DNA of 57,113 nucleotides from Oscillospiraceae bacterium (GTDB lineage: Bacteria; Bacillota; Clostridia; Oscillospirales; Oscillospiraceae). Location: the NCBI GenBank assembly GCA_902795045.1, contig CADBJU010000019.1, forward strand, positions 1 to 57,113, read 5' to 3'. Made by a program: the position numbers and the translations under genes. A model generated the notes under the pieces. That model did no database searches, had not been told where the DNA came from, and saw only the letters and a list, made by a program, of their open reading frames with translations. This document shows positions 7,783 through 15,810 of the stretch, piece after piece. Each line of letters starts with the position of its first letter. Within the stretch, counting starts at the first letter, position 1.

Positions 7783-8313
7783 ATGCACACGTTACAGGAG
7801 GTCCGGGCCGAGTATGACCGCCTTGACCGGCTGGTGGGGATCGACACCCGGGGCATCGAGCTCAAAATCTCCAAACGCGCCGTGCGGCAGCTCGGCTCCT
7901 TCCGTTCCCCGAAGCGGGGGACGGGGCCGCTTCGCATCACGCTTTCCTATCTGATCCTGGATGACGATGAGCAGTTCTGGGACACGGTGCGCCACGAGTA
8001 CGCCCACGCGGCGGTCTATCTGCTGCACCCCGGCGAAAACCACGGGCATGACCGCGTCTGGCGGGACATGTGCCGCCTGGTGGGCTGCGATCCGAAGCGC
8101 CTGGCCCCGGAGCAGGGGAGGGCGGCGGAGCTTCGCAAGGCGCAGGCCAAGTACATCATCCGCTGCAAAAACTGCGGCGCGGAGAGCCGCTATGTGCGCC
8201 GCGGCAAGGCGGTGAACCTGCTCCTTCGCGGACGCGGCAGGATGCTCCGCTGCCGCAAATGCGGGCAGAACAGCTTCGTGCTGCTGGTACGTCAGGAGAG
8301 GAATAAGCTATGA
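7783..8313 (+). CDS. SprT-like zinc metalloprotease domain protein
   Basis: 176 residues. The metal site is HEYAH (residues about 69-73), with a third ligand probably in HGHDRVW further on. The C terminus is a treble-clef/zinc-ribbon with CKNC and CRKC pairs (about 129-170), the usual SprT-like arrangement. SprT/Spartan-family proteins act on DNA or DNA-bound proteins; the bacterial role is little known. The start is 3 bases after the thiN stop, and GGAGG inside thiN serves as its ribosome binding site. Co-transcribed with thiN. Confidence 0.85.
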   Translation: MHTLQEVRAEYDRLDRLVGIDTRGIELKISKRAVRQLGSFRSPKRGTGPLRITLSYLILDDDEQFWDTVRHEYAHAAVYLLHPGENHGHDRVWRDMCRLVGCDPKRLAPEQGRAAELRKAQAKYIIRCKNCGAESRYVRRGKAVNLLLRGRGRMLRCRKCGQNSFVLLVRQERNKL

Positions 8314-8711
8314 ATGCAGAGACAATAGGAGAACAGATGGCCCCGATCCTGAAAGAACTGGGGTATAGAAAGAACAGGCTGACCTGGTTTCGGCATCTTG
8401 AGGAGCTCACAATTGTTTTCAACATTCAGAAATCGCAATATGCGGATGATACCTGGTATTATCAATACGGCATCGGCATCCATAATCTGGCCGGGAATAC
8501 AATCAACAGCATCTCAAAGTGCGATATTCTTTGCAGGTTTGACCAAACAATCAACGGAAAAACGCTGCAGGCGGAAGACCTGAAATGGATACTGGAAAGA
8601 TGGACGGAAAAATATGGATCCCTCGAACGATTGAGAGCTGCTGCCGGAGAGGGAACACTTCCGCAGATTACAACCGTCCGGGCAAAAGAATATTTATTCT
8701 CTCATAAATGA
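8310..8711 (+). CDS. DUF4304-like small protein
   Basis: 133 residues, overlapping the previous stop (ATGA). The pattern LGYRKNRLTWFRHLEELTIV, then FNIQKSQYADDTWYYQYGIGI, resembles DUF4304 proteins, a domain of unknown function often found singly or near toxin-immunity genes. It is noticeably A+T-richer than its two upstream neighbours, which suggests later acquisition even though it is translationally coupled. No signal peptide or membrane helix. Confidence 0.6.
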   Translation: MNAETIGEQMAPILKELGYRKNRLTWFRHLEELTIVFNIQKSQYADDTWYYQYGIGIHNLAGNTINSISKCDILCRFDQTINGKTLQAEDLKWILERWTEKYGSLERLRAAAGEGTLPQITTVRAKEYLFSHK

Positions 8712-8754
8712 GAATGCTTTTTCTCAGCGGCAGTCAGCTTTATAACAAACATAT

Positions 8755-8800
8755 GACCGGGGAGGCTTTGCAATGCCCTCCCGGTCATGGCTTATTTTTT
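8755..8800. terminator. Bidirectional intrinsic terminator
   Basis: GACCGGGGAGGC pairs with GCCCTCCCGGTC (8755-8766 / 8775-8786). On the plus strand a T-run follows at 8795-8800, overlapping the last codons of the convergent HTH gene. Confidence 0.75.
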
Positions 8801-9280
8801 CCCGAACATGTCCATCGCGGTGCCGATGAGGGAGGTGAGGATGTCGCCCGCGTCGGCCTGTTCGCCCTTGAGTACGGCGACGGCTTTTTTCTTCGTGTCG
8901 CTGTCGGCGGCGCGGTAGAGCTCCACAAGCTTTTTCTCCGCGGCGGTGAGCTCGACGGCGTTTTTGCCCGCGGTCGCTGTCGTCTTCTTTGTCGCTGTTG
9001 TTGTTTTCTTTGCCGTGGTGGTCGCGGTCTTCTTTGCGGCGGCGGGCTTCTTTGCCGCGCCGTAAGTGCTCTCCTTGGCGGCGTTGATGAGCGAGCTCTG
9101 CGTCACGCCCGTGAGCTTTGCAATCTGGCGCAGAACGCCCTGGGAAAGCTCCTTTTCGCCGCGCTCGGCCTTGCCGAGGTCCGATACGCTCAGGCCCTCG
9201 ATCTTTCCTGCCAGCGCCTCCTGGCTGAGCTTTGCCTTGCCGCGCGCTTCTTTAATCAGTGCGCCGACGGTATTTGCCAT
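8792..9280 (-). CDS. XRE-type HTH protein with lysine/alanine/threonine-rich tail
   Basis: 162 residues. Residues 5-68 are a Cro/C1-type helix-turn-helix (KLSQEALAGKIEGLSVSDLGKAERG). Residues about 72-108 are almost only Ala, Lys and Thr, with repeated KKTATTTAKK-type units, like histone H1 or bacterial HC1/AlgP tails, so strong non-specific DNA binding is expected. The C-terminal 50 residues (LTAAEKKLVELYRAADSDTKKKAV...) form a short helical region of the kind found at the end of XRE regulators. A GGAGG site is 8 bases upstream. It stands alone on its own promoter. I infer a nucleoid-associated regulator; the target is unknown. Confidence 0.8.
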   Translation of the reverse strand: MANTVGALIKEARGKAKLSQEALAGKIEGLSVSDLGKAERGEKELSQGVLRQIAKLTGVTQSSLINAAKESTYGAAKKPAAAKKTATTTAKKTTTATKKTTATAGKNAVELTAAEKKLVELYRAADSDTKKKAVAVLKGEQADAGDILTSLIGTAMDMFGKK

Positions 9281-9324
9281 ACTTGGTTCCTCCTTCGTCC
9301 GGATTTTCGTTTATGGATATCTTT

Positions 9325-9353
9325 ATACTATCACAGCGGGAGGAAGGACGCAA
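9325..9353 (-). promoter_or_regulatory. Sigma-A promoter of the HTH gene
   Basis: TTGCGT and TAGTAT on the minus strand with a 17-bp spacer, about 45 bp before the ATG. Confidence 0.6.
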
Positions 9354-9361
9354 GCGTGTTC

Positions 9362-10279
9362 TTATGCTTCAAAGGTCAGCACGGGCGTCTTGATGAGCCT
9401 GTATTCCGTCGGGTGTTTCTCCATTTTATAGAGATCGACGCTGTTCTCCCGGCAGTACGCTTCGACTTCCTGCGCAAACTCGCCGTTTCTGTCGACCGCG
9501 CAGCCGAAGGTGATCGCGGCCGGCTTGACAGCGGGGAGCAGTCCGCCGCCCTTTTTCGCGTCCCAGTCTGAACCGTAGAGGCTCTCGTTCTGGATGAGGC
9601 GCCATTCGGTCTCGTAGCTCCATTCCGGCGATTTGGAGGTCAGACTGCCGGCCAGGAAGGACAGCGAGCTTGTCTTCACATCGTTCAGGTCGATCGAGGT
9701 CAGGCAGACCCTGTCCTTGGAATAAACGACCGGAACCGGGCAGATCTTGAGCTCGGAATAGATCTTTATCAGATCGTATGCCACGCTGATCCCGCGATGG
9801 TCATACGCATAGTGCGTCCACATAAGCTGGGAATCGTCGTCTTCACTGAAGCAGGTAATGGCGGTCGTCCGTCGGATTTCGTCCAGATATTGGCGCACCT
9901 GCTTTGTGATCTTCGGGGTTTCAGCCTGCATTTCCTTCCAGGCCGTGCTGCCGACGCGGATCCCCTTTTCCTGCGTTTTCTGTCTCACCAGGCTGTTGAA
10001 AAACAGATTCTGATTCACGGGAAAATCGCTGTCGTAGGGATCGTTGAAGCGGCTCGGCGCGGAGTACCAGAACTTGTTGTTCTTGACCGATTCAAACCGC
10101 TCCAGATCCGGACCGAAGAACTTGTATAAGCGGGCCGGCGCGTAGTAGTGATAGGCATAATCCAGATCCGCATTCGCCTTTTGTATCTCCTCCGGGGTTC
10201 CCAGGAATGTGGACAAAAAGCAGTCACGGATGTTTTCTTTCCAGTTTTCGGGAACATTCATTGCAAGATTATCGGCCAT
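9362..10279 (-). CDS. DUF2971-like protein
   Basis: 305 residues. It has the DUF2971 layout: YKFFGPDLERFESVKNNKFWYSAPSRFNDPYDSDF near residue 50, then TTAITCFSEDDDSQLMWTHYAYDHRGISVAYDL, and SYETEWRLI toward the end. Function is unknown. Members are scattered in accessory regions and are often near defence or mobile genes (general knowledge; nothing such is adjacent here). GAGGT sits 7 bases before the chosen start, so the full-length ATG is used rather than the internal one six codons later. No signal peptide. Confidence 0.75.
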   Translation of the reverse strand: MADNLAMNVPENWKENIRDCFLSTFLGTPEEIQKANADLDYAYHYYAPARLYKFFGPDLERFESVKNNKFWYSAPSRFNDPYDSDFPVNQNLFFNSLVRQKTQEKGIRVGSTAWKEMQAETPKITKQVRQYLDEIRRTTAITCFSEDDDSQLMWTHYAYDHRGISVAYDLIKIYSELKICPVPVVYSKDRVCLTSIDLNDVKTSSLSFLAGSLTSKSPEWSYETEWRLIQNESLYGSDWDAKKGGGLLPAVKPAAITFGCAVDRNGEFAQEVEAYCRENSVDLYKMEKHPTEYRLIKTPVLTFEA

Positions 10280-10586
10280 TATTCGTACCTCGTTTCCTTT
10301 GTCTACCGAATGGATAGTAATTTATTATACCAAAATCTATTAAATATTATACAATGTCATAGATGATTGCAACAACATTTTGGAAACAACACGGCTGAGC
10401 AGGTAAAGATTTCCTGAAGACAGTGCTTTCAAGGATCGTGACAGCATGCGGGACGGAAGCTGAGGCGCAGCGTTTCAGTACGATCACAGTGACCCGGGAC
10501 GCGCAAGCGCCTGAGAAGGATTTTCTTGATTTACGGCGCATAAAATGCTATGCTGGAACCATGATAAACATAAGGAGAAGAGAGAA
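10280..10586. other. Divergent intergenic region between DUF2971-like and PrsW-like genes
   Basis: About 300 bp without a gene. The left third is A+T-rich and holds an extended -10 (TGGTATAAT, minus strand, 10332-10324) for the DUF2971-like gene. The right end holds the PrsW-like promoter. The middle (about 10380-10520) shows no convincing signal. Confidence 0.5.
10526..10554 (+). promoter_or_regulatory. Sigma-A promoter of the PrsW-like gene
   Basis: TTGATT (10526-10531) and TATGCT (10549-10554), spacer 17 bp, 33 bp before the ATG. Confidence 0.65.
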
Positions 10587-11339
10587 ATGGTTTACACGAT
10601 CAATCCCATTATCATCGCCGCGGCCGTGATCCCGGCGATCATCCTGCTTGTCAAGGTCGAAAAGTGCGACAGACTCGAAAAGGAGAGTCCCCGCCTGCTC
10701 ATCTCGCTGGTGCTGTTCGGCATCGCCTCCACCGCTGTCGCATCTCTGCTTGAGCGCGTGGGCATGGCGCTGCTCGGCCGGCTTTTCCCGGAAGAGAACC
10801 TGCTTTACGACATCCTGCTCTTTTTCGGTGTGGTCGCCTTTGCCGAGGAGGGGGCAAAATACGTCCTGCTCAAGAGCCGCACCTGGCGCAACCCCGAGTT
10901 CAACTGCCAGTTTGACGGCGTGGTGTACGGCGTGTTCGTGGCCCTGGGCTTCGCGCTGTGGGAGAACATCGGCTATGTCGCCATGTTCGGCCTCAATGTC
11001 GCCCTTGTCCGCGCCGTGACCGCGATCCCCGGCCACGCCTGCTTCGGCGTCTTCATGGGCACCTGGTACGGCATGGCCAAGCGCCGCGAGGGCGCGGGGG
11101 ACATGGACGGCTCCAAGCGCATGCGCGTGCGCGCGCTCGTGATCCCGGCCCTGCTGCACGGCTTCTACGACTTTACCGCAAGCCGCCAGACCCCTGCCTC
11201 GAGCATCCTGTTCATCGTCTTCGTAATCGCCATGTTCGTCACCGCCTACCGCCTGGTCAGGCATGTCTCGGCAAACGACACGTATATTCGGAACTACCGC
11301 TTCGGCTTCGTCAGAAACAACAGCGCGGACCCGAAATGA
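10587..11339 (+). CDS. PrsW-type intramembrane metalloprotease
   Basis: 250 residues with about seven membrane segments. The PrsW/CPBP-like motifs are present in order: FAEEGAKY (about 91-98), GFALWENIGY, GHACFG, and LLHGFYDF (about 190-197). These Glu and His residues bind the catalytic zinc within the membrane. In Bacillus, PrsW makes the first cut in the anti-sigma factor RsiW; no anti-sigma factor is next to this one, so the substrate is open. The start at 10587 has AAGGAG 9 bases upstream; an earlier in-frame ATG lies inside the promoter and was rejected. Confidence 0.88.
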   Translation: MVYTINPIIIAAAVIPAIILLVKVEKCDRLEKESPRLLISLVLFGIASTAVASLLERVGMALLGRLFPEENLLYDILLFFGVVAFAEEGAKYVLLKSRTWRNPEFNCQFDGVVYGVFVALGFALWENIGYVAMFGLNVALVRAVTAIPGHACFGVFMGTWYGMAKRREGAGDMDGSKRMRVRALVIPALLHGFYDFTASRQTPASSILFIVFVIAMFVTAYRLVRHVSANDTYIRNYRFGFVRNNSADPK

Positions 11340-11355
11340 GTCCGCGCCGCTTTCT
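11322..11355 (+). terminator. Hairpin terminator spanning the PrsW-like stop codon
   Basis: GCGCGGAC and GTCCGCGC (11323-11330 / 11340-11347) flank the stop codon and are followed by CGCTTTCTG, a weak T-run. Confidence 0.5.
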
Positions 11356-11357
11356 GT

Positions 11358-11684
11358 TCACTTTTTAAACACCGACTCGTCGTGCTCCCAGCCCCGGTCG
11401 AGGAGCCAGTAGCCCTCAAAGTCCTCGTCCTCGTCCTCATCGCCCTCCTCGATCTGCACGTCGGGCTTAAGGCGGGACAGCTTCAAGCGCGTTTCATAAG
11501 CGCGCAGCTCGTCCACCGTGAAGGGCAGGCCCAGGTCTGCCGCGATGGGCAGCAGCACCGCCTCCACCAGCGACTCGCGGATCTCCAGACTCCCGGGGTA
11601 GCAGGCCACGGCCTCCTCCACCCGCGCGCGCAGGGCGGGGTCGGCGTCGTATTTCTCAAAAAACTTTGTGACATTCTCGGTCAT
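11358..11684 (-). CDS. Nif11-domain-like small acidic protein
   Basis: 108 residues. The first 60 resemble Nif11 domains: FFEKYDADPALRARVEEA at the start and A-DLGLPFTVDELRAYE at the end. The tail is strongly acidic (EEGDEDEDEDFEG) and ends in an aromatic stretch (YWLLDRGWEHD). In the Nif11/NHLP precursor families the Nif11 part is a leader for peptide modification. Here there is no GG cleavage motif and no modification enzyme nearby, so it is probably not a modified peptide. Role unknown. Confidence 0.6.
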   Translation of the reverse strand: MTENVTKFFEKYDADPALRARVEEAVACYPGSLEIRESLVEAVLLPIAADLGLPFTVDELRAYETRLKLSRLKPDVQIEEGDEDEDEDFEGYWLLDRGWEHDESVFKK

Positions 11685-11759
11685 GGTGCGTGACTCCTTT
11701 AAGACATGTTATGCTCATTATAGCTAAACCCCGATTCGATTGCAAGTCCATCGCCGTAC

Positions 11760-11788
11760 TTGCGAAACGGGGAAAACTGTGCTACAAT
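11760..11788 (+). promoter_or_regulatory. Sigma-A promoter of the membrane protein / LRR operon
   Basis: TTGCGA (11760-11765) and TACAAT (11783-11788), spacer 17 bp. Confidence 0.65.
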
Positions 11789-11845
11789 CTTAAACTGTAT
11801 TAAACTGCGCTGCATGACTTTGCTGATTGGAAAGGTGGAACATAT

Positions 11846-12649
11846 ATGAAAGAAAGCAGAAGAACAAGATTCTATCTGGATAAGACCGGCTTCTTTGCCG
11901 AGAGCGCCATGATCTTCCTGGCCCTCGCCATCGTGTTTCGCATCATCGGCTGCTTCACGCTCTGGGGCAATAAGGTGGATTTCCTCATGCTGCTGGTGCT
12001 GCCGGTGTGCGCCTGCCTGCTGATGATCGTGTGCATCCTGGTCTTCGGCGGCAAGGGCTTCTTCCTGTCCTTTATCCCGGTGCTGCTGGGTCTTGCGTTC
12101 TTTGCCTTCAAGCTCCTGTTCAGCACAAGCTGGGTTTCCACCGTCCTGCGCCTCGTGCTGTATCTGGCGATCGCGGTGATCTACACGGCCACGGTGATCG
12201 GCTGGATCCACACCAAGTGGCTGCTGCCGCCGCTGTTCGGCCTGCCCTTCCTGTACCATGTGTTCGTGCAGGATATCCCCGCGCTTCTGAATACCGCCGA
12301 GCCCGTGACCTTCTCCGCCGGCATGGATGAGCTGAGCATTCTCGGCATCATCGGGGCGATGTTCTGCGTCGGCATCGGCCTTAAAAAGCGCGCGCCCAGG
12401 CAGAGAAAGCGCAAAAAGGATGCTGACGCGCCTGCCGAAGAACCTGTGCCCGCCCCAGTCGAGCCCGCACCTGCCGCCCCGGCTCCGGCCGAGACGCCGG
12501 TGATCGCGCCTGCGCCCGCCCCGTTCGTGCCCGAGCAGTCGCCCATCCTCTCCGATTCGCCCTACACCCCGGTGCTGACGCTCGACCCCGATCCCGTGGA
12601 GCCGGAGGAGAGCGCGGAGAATACGAGCGGCGAGAGCGGCAATGAGTAA
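11846..12649 (+). CDS. Multi-pass membrane protein with Pro/Ala-rich tail
   Basis: 267 residues; not recognised as a known family. Residues 20-180 carry about six hydrophobic segments. After a basic stop-transfer stretch (KKRAPRQRKRKK) the remaining 80 residues are rich in Pro, Ala and Glu, with no fold visible. The basic patch suggests the tail is cytoplasmic. The stop codon lies inside the start of the next gene (8-bp overlap), so the protein is made together with the LRR protein and may work with it at the membrane. Confidence 0.7.
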   Translation: MKESRRTRFYLDKTGFFAESAMIFLALAIVFRIIGCFTLWGNKVDFLMLLVLPVCACLLMIVCILVFGGKGFFLSFIPVLLGLAFFAFKLLFSTSWVSTVLRLVLYLAIAVIYTATVIGWIHTKWLLPPLFGLPFLYHVFVQDIPALLNTAEPVTFSAGMDELSILGIIGAMFCVGIGLKKRAPRQRKRKKDADAPAEEPVPAPVEPAPAAPAPAETPVIAPAPAPFVPEQSPILSDSPYTPVLTLDPDPVEPEESAENTSGESGNE

Positions 12650-14420
12650 TCGAGACGCCGGGCGCTATGCCCAGGGCGGAACGGCTGAGCGGCGAAGGCC
12701 CAACCGAAAGCGGGCCGTGCTGGTGTGTACGATCCTGGCGGCGGTGTTCGTGATCGCCATGGCGGTGGTGCTGATGAGCGTGTCCGACAACCGCAGCTAC
12801 AACGACTACATGAACCAGGCGCAGCAGCTGTTTTATAACAAGGACTATGACGGGGCGCTGGCCGCCCTGCGCAAGGCGGCCGCCGTGGAGAAGACGGACG
12901 AGTGCCTGATGCTCATGGCCGACTGCTACCAGAACCAGGGCAACTACACCAAGACCCTGGAGGTCCTGCGCATGATGGACACGAATAAGCCCTCGGTGGC
13001 CTCCCGCATCGCGGAGGTGGAGACCATGCGCCGCAACCAGGGCGCGGTCGAGACCGTGACCATCGCCGGGCGCGAGTACCCCATCAACACCACCCGCCTG
13101 GTGCTGGACAACATGCAGCTCGGCGACGCGGTGCTGTACGAGGTCACCCAACTTTACGCCATCGACAGCCTCTCCATGAAGGACAATGTCCTGCGCGACA
13201 TCACACAGCTCGCCTCTCTCGGCGGGCTTGTCACGCTGAATTTGAGCGGCAACGAGATCATGGATCTCACGCCCCTGACCGCCCTGCCGGGGCTTCGCAC
13301 GCTGTACCTGGACAACAATCCCATCCGCGACCTGAGCCCTCTCTACGGCATGTCGAACCTCAAGAGCCTGAGCATCAAGGGCATCGACATCACCGAAAGC
13401 CAGCTCTCGGAGCTCTCGAGGGCGCTGCCGAGCTGTGCCATCCACAGCGAGCAGGCCCAGCAGGAGCAGCAGGAGATCAGCTTCGGCGGCGTGACCTTCG
13501 CCTCCGACGTGCAGGACCTGGACCTGAGCGATATGGGCATCTGGGACATCACCGCTCTCACAAACTGCCAGTATGTGACCCGGCTCAACCTGAGCGGCAA
13601 CCAGATAAGCGACCTGAGCCCGCTGATGAACATGCCCTACCTCCAGTGGCTGGACATCTCCTATAATAACGTCAGTGACCTGCGCCCGCTCATGGGCATC
13701 TCGACACTGAGCTTCCTGAATGCCTCCAACAATTCCATCAGCTCCACCTCGGCCCTGAGCATGATGACGGGCCTTGGGACGCTGTATCTGGACAATAACC
13801 CCATCCGGGACTTCGCCGGACTTCGCAGGCTTCGGGCCATTACCACCCTGGGCCTTTCCCAGACCGGCCTGCAGGACAGCGATCTGCCCTATCTCCAGGG
13901 CCTGCAGACCCTCGCCACGCTGAACATATCGGATAACCCGGGCCTCACGGGCCTTGCGGTGGACATGCTCAAGAGCAATATCCCCACCTGTATGGTGACC
14001 CACTCGTCGCTGAGCGTGAACGTCGACTTTGCGGGACGCTCGGTGCCGAGCGACGCGACCGAGCTTCGCATGACGGGGCAGGGGATCATGGACATCAGCG
14101 GTCTCCAGCGCCTGCCCATGCTGCAGGATCTGGACCTGAGCGCGAATATGATCCAGAACATCTACCCCATCGTCTTCTCGGACTGCCGCAGCACGCTGCG
14201 CACCGTGAACCTGAGCTACAACCTGATCTCGGACATCACGCCGCTCTCGATGCTGTCGTCGGTGGAGTACCTGGATCTGTCGAACAATCAGATCAGCTCC
14301 CTCCAGCCGCTTATGATGCTCACCACGCTCAAAAGTCTGTGCCTTTCCGGCAACCCCCTGAGCATGCAGGACATCAACATGCTTTGCTTTGCCCTGCCCG
14401 AGTGCGAGGTCATCTTCTGA
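12642..14420 (+). CDS. Membrane-anchored leucine-rich-repeat protein
   Basis: 592 residues. A basic N terminus is followed by one membrane helix (about 24-47), so the rest is probably outside. Residues 50-120 look like a TPR-type helical pair (YNKDYDGALAALRKAA). From about 135 to the end there are LRRs of the bacterial internalin/SDS22-like type (LNLSGNQISDLSPLMNMPYL), in three blocks separated by non-repeat insertions near residues 255-285 and 445-470. Typical roles are protein binding at the cell surface. Translationally coupled to the upstream membrane protein. Confidence 0.85.
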   Translation: MSNRDAGRYAQGGTAERRRPNRKRAVLVCTILAAVFVIAMAVVLMSVSDNRSYNDYMNQAQQLFYNKDYDGALAALRKAAAVEKTDECLMLMADCYQNQGNYTKTLEVLRMMDTNKPSVASRIAEVETMRRNQGAVETVTIAGREYPINTTRLVLDNMQLGDAVLYEVTQLYAIDSLSMKDNVLRDITQLASLGGLVTLNLSGNEIMDLTPLTALPGLRTLYLDNNPIRDLSPLYGMSNLKSLSIKGIDITESQLSELSRALPSCAIHSEQAQQEQQEISFGGVTFASDVQDLDLSDMGIWDITALTNCQYVTRLNLSGNQISDLSPLMNMPYLQWLDISYNNVSDLRPLMGISTLSFLNASNNSISSTSALSMMTGLGTLYLDNNPIRDFAGLRRLRAITTLGLSQTGLQDSDLPYLQGLQTLATLNISDNPGLTGLAVDMLKSNIPTCMVTHSSLSVNVDFAGRSVPSDATELRMTGQGIMDISGLQRLPMLQDLDLSANMIQNIYPIVFSDCRSTLRTVNLSYNLISDITPLSMLSSVEYLDLSNNQISSLQPLMMLTTLKSLCLSGNPLSMQDINMLCFALPECEVIF

Positions 14421-14427
14421 ACAAAGC

Positions 14428-14602
14428 GGACGCGTTGCAAAATGCAAAATCCCGTCATTCCGAACCAGTGACCGATGTCACTGGTGTGGGAATCCGTCTC
14501 TTTTACGAAGGAGAAAACGGATTGTACCCTAAAGGGCAGACCCCACGACCAGTTTGAGAACTGGTCTCGCAATGACAGCACATTTTGCAATGCGTCCTTT
14601 TT
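14428..14602 (+). terminator. Terminator hairpin interrupted by a palindromic repeat
   Basis: Bases 14428-14444 (GGACGCGTTGCAAAATG) pair, with one mismatch, with 14581-14597 (CATTTTGCAATGCGTCC), and the right arm is followed by TTTTT. The loop is occupied by repeat family A. A similar intact stem (GCTGCAAAA...TTTTGCAGC) is seen at 46393-46435. This was probably the terminator of the LRR operon before the repeat arrived. Confidence 0.6.
14453..14578. repeat. Dispersed palindromic repeat, family A, copy 1
   Basis: Begins CGTCATTCCGAACCAGTG and ends CTGGTCTCGCAATGACAG. The core CAGTGACCGATGTCACTG is itself a near palindrome. Other copies: 15509-15617, 34579-34675 and 45615-45744. Copies differ in the centre but share the ends GTCATT / AATGAC. 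REP/MITE-like; no gene inside. Confidence 0.85.
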
Positions 14603-14692
14603 GGAAAACTGTACAAAACAGGCATCCAAAAATCGGCAAAATACCGATTGTTTTGGATGCCGCATTTCTTTCTTCTTTTTTAGCCGCGTTTG

Positions 14693-14701
14693 TGTTATAA
14701 T
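14693..14701 (+). promoter_or_regulatory. Extended -10 promoter of hpf
   Basis: TGTTATAAT, an extended -10 with consensus TATAAT. The -35 region (TTCTTT, 17 bp upstream) is poor. Confidence 0.6.
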
Positions 14702-14758
14702 CAAAACAACAATAGGGGGCACCCCGATTGTTGGCTTAAAGGAAAGGAGTTGTCACCA

Positions 14759-15310
14759 ATGAAGTTCACTTTTACCGAGAAGAAGATGGATTCCTCCGAA
14801 GAGCTGCGCGCCTATGCGATCAAGAAGATCAGCAAGCTCGACCGCCTCTTCAAGAATGAGGGCGAGGCCTATGTCACCTTCAGCATCGAGCGCGGCAGAC
14901 ACAAGGCTGAGATCACCATCCACAACAACGGTATGTTCTACCGTGCAAGCGAACTGACGAACGACATGTATGCATCCGTGGACTCCGGCGTCGCCGCCAT
15001 CGAGCGCCAGATCCGCAGAAATAAGACCCGCCTCGAGAAGAAGCTCCGGGAGGGTGTGCTGGAGAAAGAAGTCTTGCCTGTCTATGAGCAGCCCGCCGAG
15101 GAAGAGGCGGAGGATTTCAAGATCGTGCGCTCCAAGCGCTTCTCCATCAAGCCCATGTCTCCCGAGGAGGCTATTTTGCAGATGAATCTGCTGGGCCACG
15201 AGTTCTTCGTGTTCAAGAACATGGACGCCGACGAGGCCTTCTCCGTCGTCTACAAGCGCCAGCAGGGCGGTTACGGCCTGATCTGCGACGACGGCCTGAA
15301 TCTCGATTAA
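14759..15310 (+). CDS. hpf: Ribosome hibernation-promoting factor, long form
   Basis: 183 residues. The N-terminal 100 residues are the S30AE/YfiA fold that sits in the decoding centre (MKFTFTEKKMDSSEELRAYAIKKISKLDRLF; IERGRHKAEITI). A linker follows, then the C-terminal domain that makes 100S dimers (RSKRFSIKPMSPEEAILQMNLLGHEFFVFKN). The length and the second domain mark the long HPF of Firmicutes. The start at 14759 has GGAAAGGAG upstream; the earlier in-frame codon is inside the leader. Single gene with its own promoter and terminator. Confidence 0.96.
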   Translation: MKFTFTEKKMDSSEELRAYAIKKISKLDRLFKNEGEAYVTFSIERGRHKAEITIHNNGMFYRASELTNDMYASVDSGVAAIERQIRRNKTRLEKKLREGVLEKEVLPVYEQPAEEEAEDFKIVRSKRFSIKPMSPEEAILQMNLLGHEFFVFKNMDADEAFSVVYKRQQGGYGLICDDGLNLD

Positions 15311-15332
15311 GTCTATAGTCATATACACACCG

Positions 15333-15362
15333 CACCGGGGAGCCATCCCCGGTGTTTTTTTG
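15333..15362 (+). terminator. Intrinsic terminator of hpf
   Basis: CACCGGGGA pairs with TCCCCGGTG over a short loop, followed by seven T residues. Confidence 0.92.
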
Positions 15363-15405
15363 TTGCTCGGCGCGGCTCTGGCCCCGTCTTGTGTGAGCCT
15401 CTTTG

Positions 15406-15460
15406 GCCCCCTTGCCTAAAGGGGGCTGTCAGCGCCATTTATGGCGATGACTGGGGGATT
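15406..15460. repeat. Dispersed repeat, family C, partial copy 1
   Basis: Contains GGCCCCCTTGCCTAAAGGGG, then CTGTCAGCGCC, ATTTATGGCG and ATGACTGGGGGAT. The same sequence recurs almost base for base at 16829-16882, so the nuclease gene lies between two direct copies. From 15460 to 15509 nothing recognisable is seen. Confidence 0.75.
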
Positions 15461-15508
15461 GTACGTCGACGGATAATCTCACAATCGCTGCCGCAGCCGT
15501 CCCACACG

Positions 15509-15617
15509 GTCATTGCGAACCAGTGACCGATGTCACTGGTGTGGCAATCCGTATTCCCGGCGGCCGGGTAAAAGAGAACGGATTGCCACGACAGTGTGCG
15601 CACTGTCTCGCAATGAC
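15509..15617. repeat. Dispersed palindromic repeat, family A, copy 2
   Basis: GTCATTGCGAACCAGTGACC at the left and CACTGTCTCGCAATGAC at the right, the whole forming a long imperfect hairpin. Remaining bases to 15810 are A+T-rich leader of the nuclease-like gene, without a clear promoter. Confidence 0.85.
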
Positions 15618-15810
15618 AGACTTTGAGGTCGCAACGCTGAAAAGACGTTGCACAAATCCGGGCGATATGATACTATCTGGTTGCAAGAATACCAACGAAG
15701 TCTGCCCTTCTTGTGCGCGGTTCTGTAAGAGCCGCACATTTTTGAATATAACACTCTAGAACAACCATTCTTGAGATAGCTATACATTTTATTGAAAAGG
15801 AAGTTAGTCT

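Noticed and set aside
11358-11684. Nif11-like protein as a lantibiotic-type precursor
   Set aside because: No GG motif, no Cys-rich core and no modification or export genes nearby.
12381-14447. 688-codon minus-strand frame over the LRR gene
   Set aside because: Low-complexity reverse reading of the LRR codons; no start signal.
14453-14578. Family A repeats as tRNA-like genes or sRNA
   Set aside because: No tRNA arms or anticodon loop; the inverted structure and four dispersed copies fit a REP/MITE element.
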